Part shown: positions 17,561-25,182 of the stretch, piece after piece
How positions within the stretch are numbered: the first letter of the stretch is position 1
How the letters are laid out: each line of letters starts with the position of its first letter
Assembly: GCA_947624055.1 (NCBI GenBank)
Contig: CANQIW010000002.1
Location: 1 to 45,259 of the forward strand
Length of the DNA stretch: 45,259 nucleotides
Reading direction: 5' to 3'
DNA from: an uncultured Lachnospiraceae bacterium
Lineage (GTDB): Bacteria > Bacillota > Clostridia > Lachnospirales > Lachnospiraceae
Notes under the pieces: generated by a model
What the model saw: the letters and a program-made list of their open reading frames with translations, nothing else
The model's database searches: none
Told to the model about the DNA's origin: nothing
Translations under genes and position numbers: made by a program

Positions 17561-20512
17561 ATGAAGAATGTGAAGAAAAGGCTTCTCGGATTACTGATGG
17601 CGGGGCTGATGGTCTGTCTCCCCGCGATGCAGGCGCTTGCGCAGACTTATGATGTGAGCGTGATGGATCCGGCGCCGGTTCTGTTTCCGGGAGATGAGCT
17701 GGCGGGTATTGTCACGCCGCTTGCGCTGGAGGGCGAGCCTGTCGCGCTGGGTGAGGAAATGCCGGCAGTCTGGACAAACGACGACAAAGACAAGGTGTAT
17801 ACCGCGGCGGCAGCGGAGGATGGTTCCATTCAGCTCACGCTGGCCGGGTATGAGCTGGACGTGACGGGCGGTACATCCGTTGCGGCCGATGAGACGACAG
17901 GACCGATCGGAGGACATTATGTCCCGACATCCGATGAGATTGAAAATCTGGAAGAGGGTGCGCCGAAGACAGACCGCGCGTATTATCCGGCTTTCACCAT
18001 CGTGAAGATCAGGGCGGAGGAGCCGGATGAGGGCATGGAATTCGAGAAATGGACCGTAGAGCCTGAGGACGTTATCCTCGAGGATGAGCTGAGCAGTGAG
18101 ACAACTGTGACTTTGCCTGAGAAGAAGGTCTCCATCACGGCGAATTATCGTCCGATACAGACCGAGACGCAGGCTGACCCGAACGCGGAGGGTGTGGCTG
18201 ATCCGAATGCGGAGGGTATGGCTGACCCGAACGCGGAGGGCGTAGTCGATCCGAACGCAGAGGGCGTGGCTGACCCGAACGCAGAGGGCGAAGTCAATCC
18301 GAACGCAGAAGGCGTGACGGATCCGAACGCGGAGAATGTGGCTGATCCGAACGCGGAGGGTGTAGTCGATCCGAACGCGGAGAACGTGACTGACCCGAAC
18401 GCGGAGGGTGTAGTCGATCCGAACGCGGAGGGTGTGACCGACCCGAACTTGGAAGGCAGCGCGGATCCTGCTCCGGAAGGCACAGGTGAGCCGGATGTGG
18501 TAGTTGTAGGGGGAGAAAACACGGATCCGAATGCGGATCTGGAGATTGATCTGGGCGGGGGAACCGCTCCGGAATATGATACCATGATGCCTGACGGGTC
18601 TGGCACGGAGGTGTCTGCTCCTTCCGACAGCATATTTGACAGTGCCGGAGACAACGAGGAGTTTCCGGTTACGACGAACGATGAGTACAATTCTGATCCG
18701 GAAGCAAATCCGGTTGAGACAGGAAATTTAGTGGCCGTGAACGGTGGAAAGGCGGAAGCGAACGGGGCAGAGCTGACTCTTCCGTGCGCTGTGGAAGCCG
18801 GGACGGTGGTCACGCTTACAGCTGAGGACAGAGAAGGATCTCTCTTCACAGGCTGGGCGGCAGGCACGACAGACGAGACAGGGGCAGAGATTGCGATCGA
18901 CGTCGCTTTCACTGTGAACCCTGACAATCCTCTGGCTGCGTCTTTTGAGATGCCGGACACGGATGTGACGATTACTGCCACGTACGAACTGATTCCGGTT
19001 GAACCGTCTCCGGTTGCAGACCCGACACCCGATCCGACGCCTACAGTGCCTGAATCTGAGCCTGTAGCGCCAGTATCCGAGCCGACACCTGCAGCGCCTG
19101 ATCCGACGCCGGCGGCATATCCGGTCACAGTAACTTACGGAACGGTGGATGTACAGGGCGCAGCGCTTGCGGAAAGCAGTTTTCAGGAGGGAGCGACGGT
19201 CACTGTTACTGCTGCCGACAGGGCTGCGGAGAATCTTCAGTTCAGCAGCTGGGCAGTGACATCAGGCAATGCAGCTCTGGCAGATGCTTACGCAAAGACA
19301 ACGACCTTCACGATGCCGGCCGCGGCCGTGACGCTCACAGCTAACTATGCGCCGGTTCAGACGGAACCGCAGGTATTTAATGTGACGGTGACAGGCGGCG
19401 TCGTCACTGCGACGGGTGCGGCGACAGGCTCCTTCGCGGCTGGAACCGTGGTTCAGCTGCAGGCGAACGCTCCGGATACCGGGATGAAGTTCTCGAAATG
19501 GTCTGCGAAGACAGAGACAGGCGAAGGTGTCGCAGATTCCCTGTTCTCAGCAGTGGGAGAGACGGCGACGAACTTTACGGTTCCGGCTTCCAATGTGACG
19601 GTGACTGCGGAATATATTCCGGTCACATATAAGATCAGGGTGAATGACGGTACGGCGGATTACGAGAAAGCTGCCGGGGGCACGAAGGTGAAGATTACCG
19701 CGGATGAGGCTCCGGAGGGAATGGAATTTGACTACTGGAAGGTGGACAGTGGAAATATGTCTCTGAAGAATTCTTCGAAGGAGGCGACAAGCTTCACGAT
19801 GCCGTTCGCCAAGGTAGAGGTGTCCGCGCATTATCGCATGAAAGAATACCGGGTGACGGTACAGAACGGCAAGGCCGACAGCAGCACTTATTATATGGGA
19901 CAGGAGGTTTCCATTTATTCCAACTATCCGGCAAGCGGCAGAGTGTTCGACCAGTGGCAGGCGGTCAGCGGGAAGGTAACGTTTGCGGATGCTTCCAGAT
20001 GGAAGACGACGTTCAAGATGCCGGCGAGCGACGTGACGGTCACTGCCGCGTACAAGGACGGCCCGTCTCCGGAGAGCAATCAGGTTCTGGATCTCGTAGC
20101 GGGCGGAGAGTACATCACGGACAGCACGATCAAGTTTACGGCAGCAGGCGCCGGAATGGATAACAGCAATCCGAATCCGGGCGATTACCGCTATCGTCCG
20201 ACCGGTTATCAGATCGGTAATGTGACGGGTTCCTGGCAGGCGTCGCCGTATACGACATCCATGTCGATCAAGGCACGCGGCGATTATGTGCTGAAGGTAA
20301 ATTACACCAAGGATGTCTTTGACGGAACCAACTGGGTGTCGGACGGAACGACTGATACCAGATCCGTGAATTTCCGGGTGCTGACTCCTGCGGAAGCGGT
20401 AGCGACGGGCGATGAGACACCGATCATGATGACGGCGATCCTTGCCGGTGCGTCCTGTCTGCTGTTCCTGCTTCTGCTGAGCGTGTTTATCCGCAGGAGA
20501 AAGAATTCCTGA
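17561..20512 (+). CDS. Wall-anchored surface protein with DPNAEG and InlB-like repeats
   Basis: A 983-residue secreted protein. ATG 17561 has GGGAGGAG just before it; the track's start is 9 codons earlier and less well placed. Signal peptide about 1-27 (ends ALAQ). After an ordered N-terminal part comes a stalk of about 13 octapeptides of type DPNAEGVx, then five or six divergent InlB B-repeat (bacterial repeat) domains, each running GMxFxxW...A...TxFTMPxxxVTVTAxY. A Pro-rich spacer lies at about 490-525. The end is ATGDETP, a hydrophobic segment and RRRK, a sortase-like signal with ATGD in place of LPXTG. Role is probably surface display or adhesion; the ligand is unknown. It is monocistronic. 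Confidence 0.85.
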   Translation: MKNVKKRLLGLLMAGLMVCLPAMQALAQTYDVSVMDPAPVLFPGDELAGIVTPLALEGEPVALGEEMPAVWTNDDKDKVYTAAAAEDGSIQLTLAGYELDVTGGTSVAADETTGPIGGHYVPTSDEIENLEEGAPKTDRAYYPAFTIVKIRAEEPDEGMEFEKWTVEPEDVILEDELSSETTVTLPEKKVSITANYRPIQTETQADPNAEGVADPNAEGMADPNAEGVVDPNAEGVADPNAEGEVNPNAEGVTDPNAENVADPNAEGVVDPNAENVTDPNAEGVVDPNAEGVTDPNLEGSADPAPEGTGEPDVVVVGGENTDPNADLEIDLGGGTAPEYDTMMPDGSGTEVSAPSDSIFDSAGDNEEFPVTTNDEYNSDPEANPVETGNLVAVNGGKAEANGAELTLPCAVEAGTVVTLTAEDREGSLFTGWAAGTTDETGAEIAIDVAFTVNPDNPLAASFEMPDTDVTITATYELIPVEPSPVADPTPDPTPTVPESEPVAPVSEPTPAAPDPTPAAYPVTVTYGTVDVQGAALAESSFQEGATVTVTAADRAAENLQFSSWAVTSGNAALADAYAKTTTFTMPAAAVTLTANYAPVQTEPQVFNVTVTGGVVTATGAATGSFAAGTVVQLQANAPDTGMKFSKWSAKTETGEGVADSLFSAVGETATNFTVPASNVTVTAEYIPVTYKIRVNDGTADYEKAAGGTKVKITADEAPEGMEFDYWKVDSGNMSLKNSSKEATSFTMPFAKVEVSAHYRMKEYRVTVQNGKADSSTYYMGQEVSIYSNYPASGRVFDQWQAVSGKVTFADASRWKTTFKMPASDVTVTAAYKDGPSPESNQVLDLVAGGEYITDSTIKFTAAGAGMDNSNPNPGDYRYRPTGYQIGNVTGSWQASPYTTSMSIKARGDYVLKVNYTKDVFDGTNWVSDGTTDTRSVNFRVLTPAEAVATGDETPIMMTAILAGASCLLFLLLLSVFIRRRKNS
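18175..18480 (+). repeat. 24-bp tandem repeats encoding DPNAEG octapeptides
   Basis: About 13 copies of GA(T/C)CCGAACGCGGAGGGTGT-like units. They are likely to vary in number between strains. The reverse strand happens to be open through them (SAFGS repeats), which is a shadow. Confidence 0.85.
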
Positions 20513-20570
20513 CAGAAAAAGACCTTGCTGCGGAAACAGTGAAGAATCATTAAAGAAACAGTAAAATCAT

Positions 20571-20634
20571 ATGCTCCCTCTTCGGAGGGCGGGAGTCGAT
20601 CGACAGCCTGTCTCCGGAGAGGGAGCATTGTTTT
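20571..20634. terminator. Bidirectional terminator between convergent genes
   Basis: ATGCTCCCTCTTCGGAG pairs with CTCCGGAGAGGGAGCAT (one mismatch), with TTTTC on the right side and TTTTAC-type sequence on the left. It sits exactly between the stops of the surface protein (+) and the HAD gene (-). Confidence 0.85.
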
Positions 20635-21452
20635 CAGAGTATAAATCGGCGTATGATCTCGGCGAGACCGTCATGGTTGTTGTCGGCCTTTGTGACATAA
20701 TCGCCGTGCTCCGCGACGCCGGGAAAGGCGTTGCGCATGACGGCGCCGATGTGTGCGGCCTCCAGCATGGAGATGTCATTCTGGGCGTCCCCGGCGGCCA
20801 CGGAATTCTCAAGAGGGATGTCCATGTATTCACACATCCACCGGATCGCGGATCCCTTGGAGACGCCCTTCGGCACGATCTCCAGATAAGTGTCGCTGGA
20901 AAAGAAGCTGGAGACAGTATCCGGATAAGCCGACAATACATCTCTGCGAAAGGTTTCCAGATATTCATGGGAATCATAGTGAATCGCGAGGATTTTGTAA
21001 GGGTCTGTGGTCAGTGCGCGCCCGATATCTGGGACGACACGGAAGCAGTGACCTGTGAAGCGCTCATAGTCGCGGAGCATCTGGTTGTCATGTTCGGAGA
21101 GCACATGTGTGCGGTCGTAGGTCTGGATATGGATCCCCCGCGCGGCAGCCGCATCAAATAAAGGCCGTGCCAGTGCGCGCGGCAGCGTTCTGCTGTAGAT
21201 GGTTTTCTGGTGATACAGGTCATAGATCTGTCCGCCGTTCCAGGCGATGACATAGCAGCCTTCCCCGGAAAATCCGAGACGTTCGGCCAGCATGAGCGCG
21301 CTCGGCAGAGAGCGGCCTGTAGAGATCACGATGGCATGTCCTTTGGCGAGCAGCTCATCGATGGCGGCCTGATTGCCGGGAGAGATCAGTTTTTCATCAT
21401 TCAGGAGAGTTCCGTCCAGATCTGTGAACAGTATTTTTTTATCTGATTGCAT
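20634..21452 (-). CDS. Cof-type HAD-superfamily phosphatase
   Basis: A 272-residue cytosolic hydrolase. Motif I is FTDLDGTLLN (nucleophile and acid Asp), motif II is VISTGRS, and the lysine and GDAQNDISM of motifs III/IV are near the C-terminus (KGSAIRW and AAGDAQNDISML). The Cof/YbjI-type cap domain lies between. Substrates of this group are usually sugar phosphates or flavin phosphates, and the specific one cannot be told. ATG 21452 is preferred over the track's earlier start because GGGAGG lies before it and it overlaps the upstream PHP gene by only 14 bases. The two genes are thus translationally coupled. Confidence 0.9.
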   Translation of the reverse strand: MQSDKKILFTDLDGTLLNDEKLISPGNQAAIDELLAKGHAIVISTGRSLPSALMLAERLGFSGEGCYVIAWNGGQIYDLYHQKTIYSRTLPRALARPLFDAAAARGIHIQTYDRTHVLSEHDNQMLRDYERFTGHCFRVVPDIGRALTTDPYKILAIHYDSHEYLETFRRDVLSAYPDTVSSFFSSDTYLEIVPKGVSKGSAIRWMCEYMDIPLENSVAAGDAQNDISMLEAAHIGAVMRNAFPGVAEHGDYVTKADNNHDGLAEIIRRFIL

Positions 21453-22308
21453 GGTCAGCCGCCTCCCGGCGCTTCGCGCGCAGTTCATCCAGAACGGAGC
21501 TGGGAATCCTCAGGTTGCCATCTATCCCTGTACCGAGAGAGATGGATGGCTTGTTGGAACCGTGGAAGTCTGATCCGCCCGAAGGAGCCAGATCATATTT
21601 CCGGGCAAGCGTGAGAAGATCCGCACTTTGCTCTTCGCTGTACGTAGAGTAGTAGACTTCCATTCCGATGAGGCCGGCATCTTTTGTTTTGCAGATCAAT
21701 TCCTCAAGCTGCGTCCGCGTCAGCCGGTACTGGAACGGATGCGCTAGGATCGGAATGCCGCCGTACGCGCGGATCAACCGGACCGCGTCGCAGGGGGTGC
21801 TCTTCTCGCGCGGAACGAAGTATTTGCAGTCCTCGCCGATATAGGTGCTGAACGCTTCGCTGATGTCTTTCACATAGCCGTGATCGAGCAGATAGCGTCC
21901 GAAATGCGCCCGCGTCCATGCGATCGGGCCGAAGGACTGCTCCATTTTCTCCCAGGTGATGTCGATGCCGTCGGCGGCCATGCGGTCGATCATTTTGCGG
22001 TTGCGGAAGAGACGTTCGTCGCGGTATTCCGCGACTTTCTTTTGAAATTCCAGGTTTTCCAGCTCGAATTCCAGACCGACAATGTGGACATCCATGCCGA
22101 GGTATTCTGTCGAAAACTCTACGCCCGGAATGACCTCTACCCCATATTCGGAAGACGCCGCGAGCGCTTCCGCGATCCCGGCGGTATTGTCGTGATCAGT
22201 CAGGGCAAACGCGGACAGGCCGCACTCGGAAGCCAGACGGACGACATCCCGCGGCGCGAGCGTGCCGTCTGATTGATTGGAGTGAACGTGAAGATCAATG
22301 TATTTCAT
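21439..22308 (-). CDS. PHP-domain phosphoesterase
   Basis: A 289-residue metal-dependent hydrolase of the PHP family (YciV/RNase AM-like group). It starts MKYIDLHVHSNQSDGTLAP, with the metal-binding HVHSNQSDG and later LTDHD, PGVEFS, ILAHPF and GGSDFHG, all expected PHP ligands. Related proteins act on 3'-5' phosphoadenosine or trim short RNA 5' ends. GGAGGG precedes the ATG. It is the first gene of a two-gene leftward operon with the HAD phosphatase. Confidence 0.9.
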   Translation of the reverse strand: MKYIDLHVHSNQSDGTLAPRDVVRLASECGLSAFALTDHDNTAGIAEALAASSEYGVEVIPGVEFSTEYLGMDVHIVGLEFELENLEFQKKVAEYRDERLFRNRKMIDRMAADGIDITWEKMEQSFGPIAWTRAHFGRYLLDHGYVKDISEAFSTYIGEDCKYFVPREKSTPCDAVRLIRAYGGIPILAHPFQYRLTRTQLEELICKTKDAGLIGMEVYYSTYSEEQSADLLTLARKYDLAPSGGSDFHGSNKPSISLGTGIDGNLRIPSSVLDELRAKRREAADHAIR

Positions 22309-22363
22309 GCTGAGGATTCCCTCCTTACAAATTAGGTTTGCACTTTATCATGAGCTATACACG

Positions 22364-22392
22364 AGTATAGACGAAAAGCGCCGGAATGTAAA
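22364..22392 (-). promoter_or_regulatory. Promoter of the PHP-HAD operon with palindrome at -10
   Basis: Read leftward: TTTACA, 17 bases, TATACT. A perfect dyad CTATAC-ACGA-GTATAG (22355-22370) covers the -10 box and could be an operator. Confidence 0.7.
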
Positions 22393-22447
22393 CAGAAAAA
22401 ACACGATGGGTTTCCACTGCCGGACACGAGGCAGACGGCGACATGTG

Positions 22448-22476
22448 TTGACACCGAAACCGCTTTGTGCTAGTGT
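22448..22476 (+). promoter_or_regulatory. Promoter of the CsoR-family gene
   Basis: TTGACA, 17 bases, TAGTGT, about 50 bases before ATG 22525. No TACCCC/GGGGTA dyad is seen here, so autoregulation by the same operator type is not supported. Confidence 0.65.
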
Positions 22477-22524
22477 GAAACTGTCAGTAAACGCGGGCAG
22501 AGTCCCTTTGCGCAGGAGGAAATT

Positions 22525-22968
22525 ATGGAGAGAATCAGCGGTTTTCCGCAGACGGAAGATACCGGAAGCACAGAAAATCACGCCGGGTGTCCCGGATGCC
22601 GGGGACAGAAACAGCCGGCCGGGGATATGACGGCAGAAAAGAGACAGATAGAAGAAGCGGTATCGGAGAATGAGTCTTTGGAATGCGGGTGCAGGCTGAA
22701 GCACCGGGAGGGTGAGGAATACCGGAATCTGATGAATCGCCTGAAACGCATCGAAGGCCAGATCCGGGGCATTCAGGGAATGGTGGAGGAGGAGCGTTAC
22801 TGTGTGGACATTCTGACACAGGTAATGGCAGTGCAGTCTGCGCTGAACAGCTTCAACAAGGCGCTGCTGTCGAACCACATCAAGACCTGTGTTGTCCGGG
22901 ACATACAGGCCGGCAACCACGAGGTCGTAGACGAACTCTGCGGTACGATCCAGAAGCTGATGAAGTAG
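22525..22968 (+). CDS. csoR: CsoR/RcnR-family metal sensor with Cys-rich N-terminal extension
   Basis: A 147-residue repressor. Residues 65-147 are the all-helical DUF156/CsoR core: YRNLMNRLKRIEGQIRGIQGMV, C93 in RYCVDIL, then H118 and C122 in NHIKTC. This Cys-His-Cys set matches the Cu(I) site of CsoR. AGGAGG sits before ATG 22525, so the roughly 60-residue extension is probably real. It contains C22-P-G-C25 and C54-G-C56 with H60, an unusual extra metal or thiol-binding potential. The copA operator 8 kb upstream suggests its target. Sulfur sensing, as in CstR, is a less likely alternative. Confidence 0.85.
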   Translation: MERISGFPQTEDTGSTENHAGCPGCRGQKQPAGDMTAEKRQIEEAVSENESLECGCRLKHREGEEYRNLMNRLKRIEGQIRGIQGMVEEERYCVDILTQVMAVQSALNSFNKALLSNHIKTCVVRDIQAGNHEVVDELCGTIQKLMK

Positions 22969-22997
22969 TGCCTGGGTCGGCCGATCCTTCCGGAATT

Positions 22998-23771
22998 TTA
23001 TTCGACAGCAGCCACCGCAGCCTGTTCGGTTTCAGCGAGGGAAAGGTCAATCCCGGTGAAATAGGCGATCGCCTTGAGCGTGTTCGCGCTGTTTTCCGGA
23101 TGCCATGCACAGCAGAGAATCGGCTGCTCGGTCATTCCGCCGTAGTTCTTGTAGAATTCGCTGCCGGACAGATCGATGCCCATCGGGACAGGATCCGAAT
23201 AGGAGATGACTTCCCCCATATCGTCGGTCTCTGCCACTTTGTTTTCGACCAGCAGATCGGAAAGCTGAGTGTACATATCTTCCGGAAGGAGCTCTCGCAG
23301 ATCGCAGAAAAGCCCCTGCCCGGACTGCTCCAGGAAGACGTCGCGGGGACAGACGATCAGGTCGATCGCGCCGGCCAGGAGCCTTGTCCGGTAGGCCATA
23401 TCCATCTGGTAATTGTCGAGCAGATAGCTGTCGGAGCGCATGAAGTCGTTTTTGCGCTCCAGACCGATCTGTTCCTCAAAAAAGCTGTCCATCTCTTCGC
23501 TTTGCGCGGGAAGGGTACCGTTCAGGAAACAGAGGGAGAGGCGGCACTCGGAGCGGTTGAAGATGGTTGTGTTTAAAATACAGACGACGAGTACGACCGC
23601 AGCGATGACCACAAGTGTCATCTTCAGATAATAGTCCTTGTAATAGCCCAGGCGCTGCCGGAACGGAAGCTCTTTGATCTCTTCTTTTGTGATCGTGTCT
23701 TTGGAGCGCTGATAGATCATGGCGTCGTCGTCCAGCGCTGTCTTTTTGAATTTTATATACTTACTGTCCAT
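22998..23771 (-). CDS. Single-pass membrane protein of unknown function
   Basis: 257 residues from ATG 23771, preferred over the track's start because AAGGAAG lies 7 bases before it. A basic, cytosolic N-terminus of about 48 residues is followed by one membrane helix (MTLVVIAAVVLVVCIL) and an extracellular domain of about 185 residues with several cysteines. The outer domain has a faint periplasmic-binding look (IDLIVCPRDVFLEQ, then a C-terminal NTLKAIAYFTGIDLS), but no family is recognised. It converges on the csoR gene. Proteins of this layout are common in Lachnospiraceae. Its function is not known. Confidence 0.7.
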   Translation of the reverse strand: MDSKYIKFKKTALDDDAMIYQRSKDTITKEEIKELPFRQRLGYYKDYYLKMTLVVIAAVVLVVCILNTTIFNRSECRLSLCFLNGTLPAQSEEMDSFFEEQIGLERKNDFMRSDSYLLDNYQMDMAYRTRLLAGAIDLIVCPRDVFLEQSGQGLFCDLRELLPEDMYTQLSDLLVENKVAETDDMGEVISYSDPVPMGIDLSGSEFYKNYGGMTEQPILCCAWHPENSANTLKAIAYFTGIDLSLAETEQAAVAAVE

Positions 23772-24072
23772 CGTTTTCCTTCCTTGTTTTCTTGCTGTTT
23801 TTCTCATTATAGTCTCTTTTTCCACAAAAGAAAAGGGCTTTTGTCCGGATTTCGACTGCGGTTTCTGACTGTTTTTGTGTACCCACTCAAAATAAATGTC
23901 AAAAACAGCTCCACGTCGAGACGACGAACGACGACGCGGGAAATGGCGGGAAAAGCCGATAAATCAAGGGAAAAACCGATTTTTTGAGCGCTCGCATCCG
24001 TGTTCGTTGACAAATATAATGAGAATATCGCTTTTTTTCGCGTCGATTCGGTGAATGGCGTGAGGAAGAATG
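23772..24072. other. Gene-free host stretch before the prophage
   Basis: No supportable gene. It holds the upstream region of the leftward membrane-protein gene: a TTGACA-like -35 read leftward near 23895, with no convincing -10. It also has short direct ACGACG-type runs near 23920 and an isolated TTGACA at 24007 (+) without a usable -10. Confidence 0.5.
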
Positions 24073-24110
24073 AAAAAACCGCGGGAATAAGCAGCTTCTC
24101 GCGGTTTTTT
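24073..24110. terminator. Symmetric terminator at the host side of the prophage
   Basis: AAAAAACCGCG pairs perfectly with CGCGGTTTTTT, so it can terminate in both directions. No gene lies directly before it on the left, so it may serve a leftward host gene now separated from it by the prophage. Confidence 0.75.
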
Positions 24111-24135
24111 CACCATTATCTACATAGAAAGAGAT

Positions 24136-24166
24136 GGTGTTAACTACCGTCTACAATTCTAACACC
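24136..24166. repeat. Inverted repeat near the presumed left end
   Basis: GGTGTTA and TAACACC, perfect over 7 bp and 17 bases apart. It may be part of the left end or of the host target. Confidence 0.4.
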
Positions 24167-24192
24167 GATCTGGTGATCTGACAAGCGCCTGC

Positions 24193-24340
24193 GCGTTACT
24201 TTTGCGCGTCACGGCGTCACAATTCCGAGACGCGAACGCGTCAAACCTTGATAAAATGGGCGTTACACGATGACAACGGCGGAGCGTAACGACGGCGACA
24301 TGGCCCCGGATCCACATCGTGACATGGCTACGGGCGTCAC
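24193..24340. repeat. Phased array of GCGTYAC motifs in the left end
   Basis: GCGTTAC, GCGTCAC or GCGTAAC occur at 24193, 24206, 24214, 24260, 24284 and 24334, with a variant GCGTCAA at 24238. Apart from 24206, steps are 21, 24, 22, 24 and 50, close to multiples of two helical turns. Candidate transposase or repressor binding array; no coding is supported here. Confidence 0.5.
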
Positions 24341-24341
24341 A

Positions 24342-24452
24342 GACCAAAGGGACAAAACTGAAATATTTCCCGAAGGATGTCCCTTTGGCGTATTTATGGG
24401 ATTTTCTCGGATTTTTGGGCACAAAAACAAGCTGCCGACCAAAGGGACAAAA
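24342..24452. repeat. 16-bp direct repeats with inverted core between
   Basis: GACCAAAGGGACAAAA occurs at 24342-24357 and 24437-24452. An inverted copy of the core CCAAAGGGAC lies at 24379-24388. The position in the left end fits transposase-binding sites. The second copy shares its A-run with the repressor terminator. Confidence 0.65.
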
Positions 24453-24472
24453 AAGCGGATTATAAATAATCC
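24449..24472 (-). terminator. Terminator of the repressor gene
   Basis: Read leftward: GGATTAT-TT-ATAATCC, then GC and a run of six T. It lies 15 bases after the repressor stop. Confidence 0.75.
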
Positions 24473-24486
24473 AAAATAACCCAAAA

Positions 24487-24960
24487 TTACGCAGAAATTA
24501 TGCCATTGCTCCCATTATTATCTTCATCCGTGCCGGGTACTTTGTTCGAAAAGATAACTTGAAAGTTTGGATCAGGTTCGTTGAGGATATTGAATGATCC
24601 GGCACCCCCCCTCAAATTTTTGCGCAATTTCATTTGGACAATCTCTAAAGTTTCTTCCTTATCATCTTTATTCAGTAAACGGAAAGAGGCAATAAGAACT
24701 GTTTCCATTTCTCCCAAATCGGAGATTACAGCCTTCTCCGATTTGGGAGATTTTCCCGTTAATAACCAGTCGATAGAACACTGTAAAGTATTTGCAAGTT
24801 GCACGAGGGTGTTAGCAGCCGGGAGTCTATTTCCATTTTCTATCTCACTCATATTTCCAGAAGAAATCCCAGTTAATTCTTTAATATCGTTTTGTGTCAA
24901 CTTTAGATCCTTTCTCCGGCTTTTTATTCTTTGCCCTATTAATGACATATTCAAATTCAT
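24487..24960 (-). CDS. XRE-family prophage repressor
   Basis: A 157-residue protein. ATG 24960 is chosen because GGAGG lies 6 bases upstream and the track's earlier start would precede the predicted transcription start. Residues 7-65 form an XRE helix-turn-helix: IGQRIKSRRKDLKLTQNDIKELTGISSGNMSEIENGNRLP, with TLVQLANTLQCSIDWLLTG. The C-terminal part is acidic and may serve in oligomerisation; no protease (LexA-like) catalytic pair is evident. It is transcribed away from the lytic genes, the position of Mu c. Likely targets are the TCTCC/GGAGA operators directly upstream. Confidence 0.88.
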   Translation of the reverse strand: MNLNMSLIGQRIKSRRKDLKLTQNDIKELTGISSGNMSEIENGNRLPAANTLVQLANTLQCSIDWLLTGKSPKSEKAVISDLGEMETVLIASFRLLNKDDKEETLEIVQMKLRKNLRGGAGSFNILNEPDPNFQVIFSNKVPGTDEDNNGSNGIISA

Positions 24961-24971
24961 TAAGACCTCCA

Positions 24972-24984
24972 TTCTCCGATATAG
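24972..24984 (-). promoter_or_regulatory. Second repressor half-operator in the repressor leader
   Basis: TTCTCCGATATAG repeats the left part of the palindromic operator (TTCTCCGTTATAG) 50 bases away. It lies just upstream of the repressor ribosome site, so bound repressor could limit its own synthesis. Confidence 0.5.
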
Positions 24985-25015
24985 AAATAAAATCTCCTGT
25001 AAAAGAAAATTACAG

Positions 25016-25044
25016 TTGACATTCTCCGTTATAGGAGATATTAT
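25016..25044 (+). promoter_or_regulatory. Rightward early promoter with operator in its spacer
   Basis: TTGACA, exactly 17 bases, TATTAT. The spacer is filled by the dyad TCTCC-GTTATA-GGAGA (25023-25038). Repressor bound there would shut off the lytic operon. Functionally this corresponds to Mu Pe. Confidence 0.75.
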
Positions 25045-25073
25045 ATTTTCGGAAGGGTTATTAATCATTCTAA

Positions 25074-25102
25074 ATAATACCACATCAATGAGATTTTCTC
25101 AA
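25074..25102 (-). promoter_or_regulatory. Leftward repressor promoter facing the early promoter
   Basis: Read leftward: TTGAGA, 17 bases, TATTAT. Its start point (about 25067) faces that of the early promoter (about 25051), so the two collide, as Mu PcM and Pe do. A TGAGA-TTT-TCTCA dyad (25089-25101) covers its -35 box. Confidence 0.6.
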
Positions 25103-25106
25103 TCGC

Positions 25107-25124
25107 AAAACGGACGTTCGTCCG
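25107..25124 (-). terminator. Hairpin with short T-run, possible leftward insulator
   Basis: CGGACG-AA-CGTCCG then TTTT when read leftward (perfect 14-bp palindrome at 25111-25124). It could stop leftward transcripts from the 66-aa cassettes before the repressor promoter, or be an operator or leader hairpin. Confidence 0.4.
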
Positions 25125-25182
25125 AACTGGTGCCGATCTGAAGGCCCGGAACAGTAAACAGAACAGGAAAGAAGGGAAGGAG

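Noticed and set aside
18145-19128. 327-codon leftward ORF with SAFGS repeats
   Set aside because: The repeats are simply the antisense of the DPNAEG tandem array; no start signal or anchor.
24007-24035. TTGACA followed by TATAAT at 24007-24020
   Set aside because: The boxes are only 2 bases apart, so they cannot work together, and neither has a partner at 16-18 bases.
24360-24371. GAAATATTTCCC shared with the palindrome at 34277
   Set aside because: A 12-base match over 20 kb is expected by chance, and the left-end copy lacks the full dyad.
24159-24484. Two leftward ORFs (87 and 73 codons) in the left-end region
   Set aside because: They run through the repeats and the repressor terminator, share FVPLV only because of the repeated DNA, and have no ribosome site.
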